Virus record (IMG/VR): IMGVR_UViG_3300048582_000018
Span: 1-43,452 of that record
Strand: one strand, 5' to 3'
Length of the DNA: 43,452 nt
Source: a virus
Below the pieces are notes generated by a model. The model was not told the origin of the DNA and ran no database searches. It worked only from the letters and a program-made list of their open reading frames with translations. The position numbers and the translations under genes are program-made. The stretch's first letter is position 1, and every line of letters begins with the position of its first letter. This document shows, one piece after another, positions 41,622-43,452 of the stretch.

Positions 41622-41650
41622 AACGGCACCACTCGGTGCCGTTTTTCTTT
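41622..41650 (+). terminator. Rho-independent terminator of the late operon
   Basis: AACGGCACC-ACTC-GGTGCCGTT forms a 9-bp stem followed by TTTCTTT. It sits 50 bases after the DUF7338-like stop and should end late transcription before the convergent integrase gene. It has no T-tract on the minus strand. Confidence 0.88.
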
Positions 41651-41745
41651 GGACCGCGGTCTGCAGATTCTCGTTTATGCTCGCGCACTTATGCGATTTT
41701 TACCGAGTACCAGGCGCGTAGTTGCGGACGTGTGGAATCAATGAG

Positions 41746-42708
41746 TTAGCCACCGCCGGATTGGACGCGTCCAATACTCGGACCACTCACCACCGGCGCC
41801 TCGGTGTCGCGCAGATAGCGCCGGGTCATGCGTGCGTCGGTGTGCCCGAGTAGCCCCTTGGCGTCGCCACCCTGGCGGTCGGTCTCTGTGGCTGACATCG
41901 CGCGCAGGTCGTGCAGCGTGCAGTGCTCGACACCGGCAGCCAGTACGGCGTTCGTCCAATCCTCGTGAATCGTTCGGTACTTCCACTGCACCAAGCGCAT
42001 GCGTGCGACCTTGCCGTGCTGCGCCTTGGCTTCGTCCACGGCAGCGCGTAGCTCAGGTGTCCATGCGACGACCAGCTCGACCTTGGTCTTTTGCTGGCGC
42101 ACATACACACCGGCGTCGAGCAGGTGGCTGCGCTCGATCTTGAGCACGTCGCCGATCCGCTGGCCGGTGAGATAGCAGAGGTCCATCACCACCCGCAGGC
42201 GTGGCGGCGCCTCGGTCCTGATGCGGTGGAACTCGTCAAGGGTGACGCGCCGGGTACGCTTGTGCTCGGTGTACTTGCGCACGCCTGTGACCGGGTTGCT
42301 GTCGGCGAGGCCGTTCTCCAGCGCCCACTGGAACACCATCTTGAGCACGAGTAGGCACTTGTTGGCCATCACTGGCGTAGCGACCAGGCCTCGGCGCATC
42401 TGCGCGACGACCTTGGGCGTGACCTGCTCCGGTGAGAACTCGGCCAGCACCTCCTGCAGCCGGCGCGCGGCCAGCGTGTACAGCTTGCCGGTGTTGGGCG
42501 CCTTACCCTCGATGATCTCCGGCAGCGCCTGCTCGATCAGCGCCGGCATGCCGGCAGCAGTGTGCTCGATCAGCCGTGCATACTCGCGCAAAGCAGTCTG
42601 CAGATCAGCGCCGAGGCGTGCCCACTTTCCGCGCTTTACCAAAAAGTACGCGCCGTGGCGTAGAAAAACGCAGCTCGGGAGGTGTCGGTTGTGTTTGCGG
42701 GGTCGCAT
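41746..42708 (-). CDS. int: Tyrosine-type integrase
   Basis: A 320-residue site-specific recombinase from the ATG at 42708. Catalytic elements: Arg in LCYLTGQRIGDVLKIERSHL (about 182), Lys in QQKTKVELVV, HxxR in HDLRAMSAT (about 264), GH in LLGHTDARMTRRYL (about 286) and the Tyr of that same stretch (about 297). The N-terminus MRPRKHNRHLPSCVFLRHGAYFLVKRGKWARLG is the DNA-arm-binding type of phage integrase. It overlaps the DUF4224 gene by 104 bases. The longer frame upstream of ATG 42708 is not needed. The stop ends near the attP candidate and the operator-like palindrome ATTGGACGCGTCCAAT (41760-41775). Confidence 0.94.
   Translation of the reverse strand: MRPRKHNRHLPSCVFLRHGAYFLVKRGKWARLGADLQTALREYARLIEHTAAGMPALIEQALPEIIEGKAPNTGKLYTLAARRLQEVLAEFSPEQVTPKVVAQMRRGLVATPVMANKCLLVLKMVFQWALENGLADSNPVTGVRKYTEHKRTRRVTLDEFHRIRTEAPPRLRVVMDLCYLTGQRIGDVLKIERSHLLDAGVYVRQQKTKVELVVAWTPELRAAVDEAKAQHGKVARMRLVQWKYRTIHEDWTNAVLAAGVEHCTLHDLRAMSATETDRQGGDAKGLLGHTDARMTRRYLRDTEAPVVSGPSIGRVQSGGG
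41769..41780 (+). repeat. 12-bp direct repeat, copy 2
   Basis: GTCCAATACTCG, identical to 41582-41593. It lies within the last codons of the integrase gene and partly overlaps the palindrome ATTGGACGCGTCCAAT (41760-41775). See copy 1. Confidence 0.6.
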
Positions 42709-42847
42709 GAATGTCGTAGTGAAAGACGACGATGGAACCATCCGGCCGGAGCCGGTAGGGGATGGACAGCGCCGAGAGTACCCGACGCTGCGCGGAGCGC
42801 TGACGCTTACCGGTGATAAGCGTCAGGTCTTGCTGGGTGAGGATCAC
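42605..42847 (-). CDS. DUF4224 protein, integrase-associated
   Basis: An 80-residue protein, MILTQQDLTLITGKRQRSAQRRVLSALSIPYRLRPDGSIVVFHYDI..., of the DUF4224 family normally found directly upstream of phage integrases and likely an excisionase-like or DNA-binding partner. The start is GTG, overlapping the previous gene by GTGA. The C-terminal 104 bases overlap the integrase start in another frame, which is the usual arrangement for this pair. Confidence 0.9.
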   Translation of the reverse strand: MILTQQDLTLITGKRQRSAQRRVLSALSIPYRLRPDGSIVVFHYDIHATPQTQPTPPELRFSTPRRVLFGKARKVGTPRR

Positions 42848-43029
42848 GGTAGCTTGTGCTTATCCCGGCACGGCGCGCACGCCCCACCGATCAGTCGACC
42901 GAACCACTCGCCACAAATCTCACAATCTCCGGCGACACCTGGCTGCAGCACGAACGGCTTGATCTGCGCCAGTGCTTGCTGGCGGTGCATCTCCTCGTGC
43001 TCGGCAGCGAGATCAATCTCATCGGCCAT
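42844..43029 (-). CDS. DksA/TraR-like zinc-finger protein
   Basis: A 61-residue protein, MADEIDLAAEHEEMHRQQALAQIKPF..., with the four-Cys zinc finger CEICGEWF...CAPCRDKHK. The acidic helical N-terminus and CxxC-x(n)-CxxC finger match small phage TraR/DksA proteins, which can bind RNA polymerase and shift transcription. Start ATG shares a base with the DUF3310 stop (TAATG); its end overlaps the DUF4224 start by GTGA. Confidence 0.87.
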   Translation of the reverse strand: MADEIDLAAEHEEMHRQQALAQIKPFVLQPGVAGDCEICGEWFGRLIGGACAPCRDKHKLP

Positions 43030-43364
43030 TACTTGGCACCTCGCTCGAACTCGATGAGCATGTCGATTGTGTGCTTGGCTTTCTCCAGATCAGCGACACC
43101 GCCCTTATCCCTGAACCGGGTGACGTACTTGACGATGGTGTGTTGGCAGGCGTCGAGGCCGTTGGCCATGCTGTACGTCATCGGCTGGATATTCAGCTTC
43201 TTGTAGTGGTCGCCGCCGACTTGCACGTCCATAGCGCTGACGCCCGTTTCGCTCTCAACCAGATCGAGGTCGTCGAGTTCATACGCAGACCTAGTGCTGG
43301 CCAGCTCCCCGTAGTGCTCACCGTCGTTTCCATTTTGTCCAATGATGTCCATTCGACTTGTCAT
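43029..43364 (-). CDS. DUF3310 protein
   Basis: A 111-residue protein. The C-terminal half is DUF3310: VGGDHYKKLNIQPMTYSMANGLDACQHTIVKYVTRFRDKGGVADLEKAKHTIDMLIEFE, a small phage family often near nucleotide and replication genes (a possible nucleotide kinase-like or cofactor role is not established). It starts 2 bases after the helicase stop with AGGGG upstream. The N-terminal 40 residues are variable and acidic. Confidence 0.9.
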   Translation of the reverse strand: MTSRMDIIGQNGNDGEHYGELASTRSAYELDDLDLVESETGVSAMDVQVGGDHYKKLNIQPMTYSMANGLDACQHTIVKYVTRFRDKGGVADLEKAKHTIDMLIEFERGAK

Positions 43365-43366
43365 TC

Positions 43367-43438
43367 TTATTTCCCCTTGAGTCTTTCCAGTAGCAACTGC
43401 TGCAGGCTGGCTTTTGTTTCCACGCGGGTGAGCACAGT
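43367..43438 (-). CDS. SNF2 helicase, C-terminal 23 codons and stop
   Basis: Reads TVLTRVETKASLQQLLLERLKGK and TAA. Joined after VAQGTIDE at base 1 it forms the characteristic SNF2 end VAQGTIDETVLTRVETK. The reading frame is kept exactly when the 14-base overlap is collapsed, so this is the same gene as 1-1338. The DUF3310 gene begins 2 bases later. Confidence 0.93.
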   Translation of the reverse strand, partial: TVLTRVETKASLQQLLLERLKGK

Positions 43439-43452
43439 CTCGTCGATAGTGC
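43439..43452. repeat. 14-base terminal overlap with positions 1-14
   Basis: CTCGTCGATAGTGC occurs at both ends of the window. It shows that the ends join: the same bases are part of a single helicase reading frame. The likely cause is assembly of a circular or circularly permuted molecule. It could in principle be a genuine short direct terminal repeat, but its position inside a gene argues against that. Confidence 0.85.

Larger units (their letters stand above)
41573..41745. other. Candidate attP region
   Basis: Non-coding interval between the end of the late operon and the integrase stop. It contains a terminator, one copy of a 12-bp repeat (the other, 41769-41780, lies in the integrase 3' end), the palindrome GACCGCGGTC (41652-41661) and an AT-rich stretch (41670-41705). 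attP usually lies here in integrating phages. The core cannot be fixed without the bacterial site. No complete tRNA was recognised. Confidence 0.5.

Noticed and set aside
41605-41634. tRNA-like 3' end (GTGAG stem with GTTCACT loop, then GGCACCA)
   Set aside because: The stem and loop do not give a proper T-arm (loop lacks the TTC start at the right position), and no acceptor, D or anticodon arms were found upstream. The GGCACC is half of the terminator stem.

Overview
The window reads as one complete genome of a temperate, podovirus-like tailed phage with a GC-rich host. The last 14 bases (43439-43452) repeat the first 14. Collapsing that overlap (about 43,438 unique bases) joins the two halves of an SNF2 helicase, so the molecule is circular or circularly permuted. 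Head genes resemble those of Bordetella phage BPP-1 (Bbp16-like cement, Bbp19-like protein, BPP-1-type capsid), and the connector and internal virion proteins are of podovirus type. No reverse transcriptase or diversity-generating retroelement was seen. The host is probably a proteobacterium; nothing in the sequence fixes the genus.

Layout. Leftward (minus) genes fill 1-9426 and, across the junction, 41746-43438. They include a short CI-like repressor operon (9426-8852) and a long early/replication operon: small proteins, a DUF2800 RecB-like nuclease, a PAPS-reductase-family enzyme, a DUF2815 DNA-binding protein, four small accessory genes of different composition, a family B DNA polymerase, a VRR-NUC nuclease, two zinc-binding peptides, the SNF2 helicase, DUF3310, a DksA/TraR-like finger, DUF4224 and a tyrosine integrase. 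Most neighbours overlap by ATGA or GTGA, so translation is probably coupled.

Rightward genes start at the divergent immunity region: a Cro-like protein (9486), a small ORF and a PrimPol/VapE primase-helicase (10012-12252). The next 255 bases hold three tandem 11-bp repeats and an 18-bp inverted repeat around an AT-rich tract, a candidate replication origin. The late region follows: terminase, connector, small structural proteins, scaffold, capsid, cement, a strong terminator (21899), tail tubes, internal virion proteins including a transglycosylase and a 2738-residue polyvalent protein, a beta-helix tailspike, lysis genes, a second tail fibre with its chaperone, and a DUF7338 gene ending at a terminator next to the presumed attP.

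Regulation. A 16-bp palindrome, consensus TTTAGCAnnTGCTAAA, occurs in the repressor/Cro gap (two overlapping copies) and in front of three leftward gene blocks (8785, 5947, 2094). The repressor may therefore silence the leftward operon at several points.
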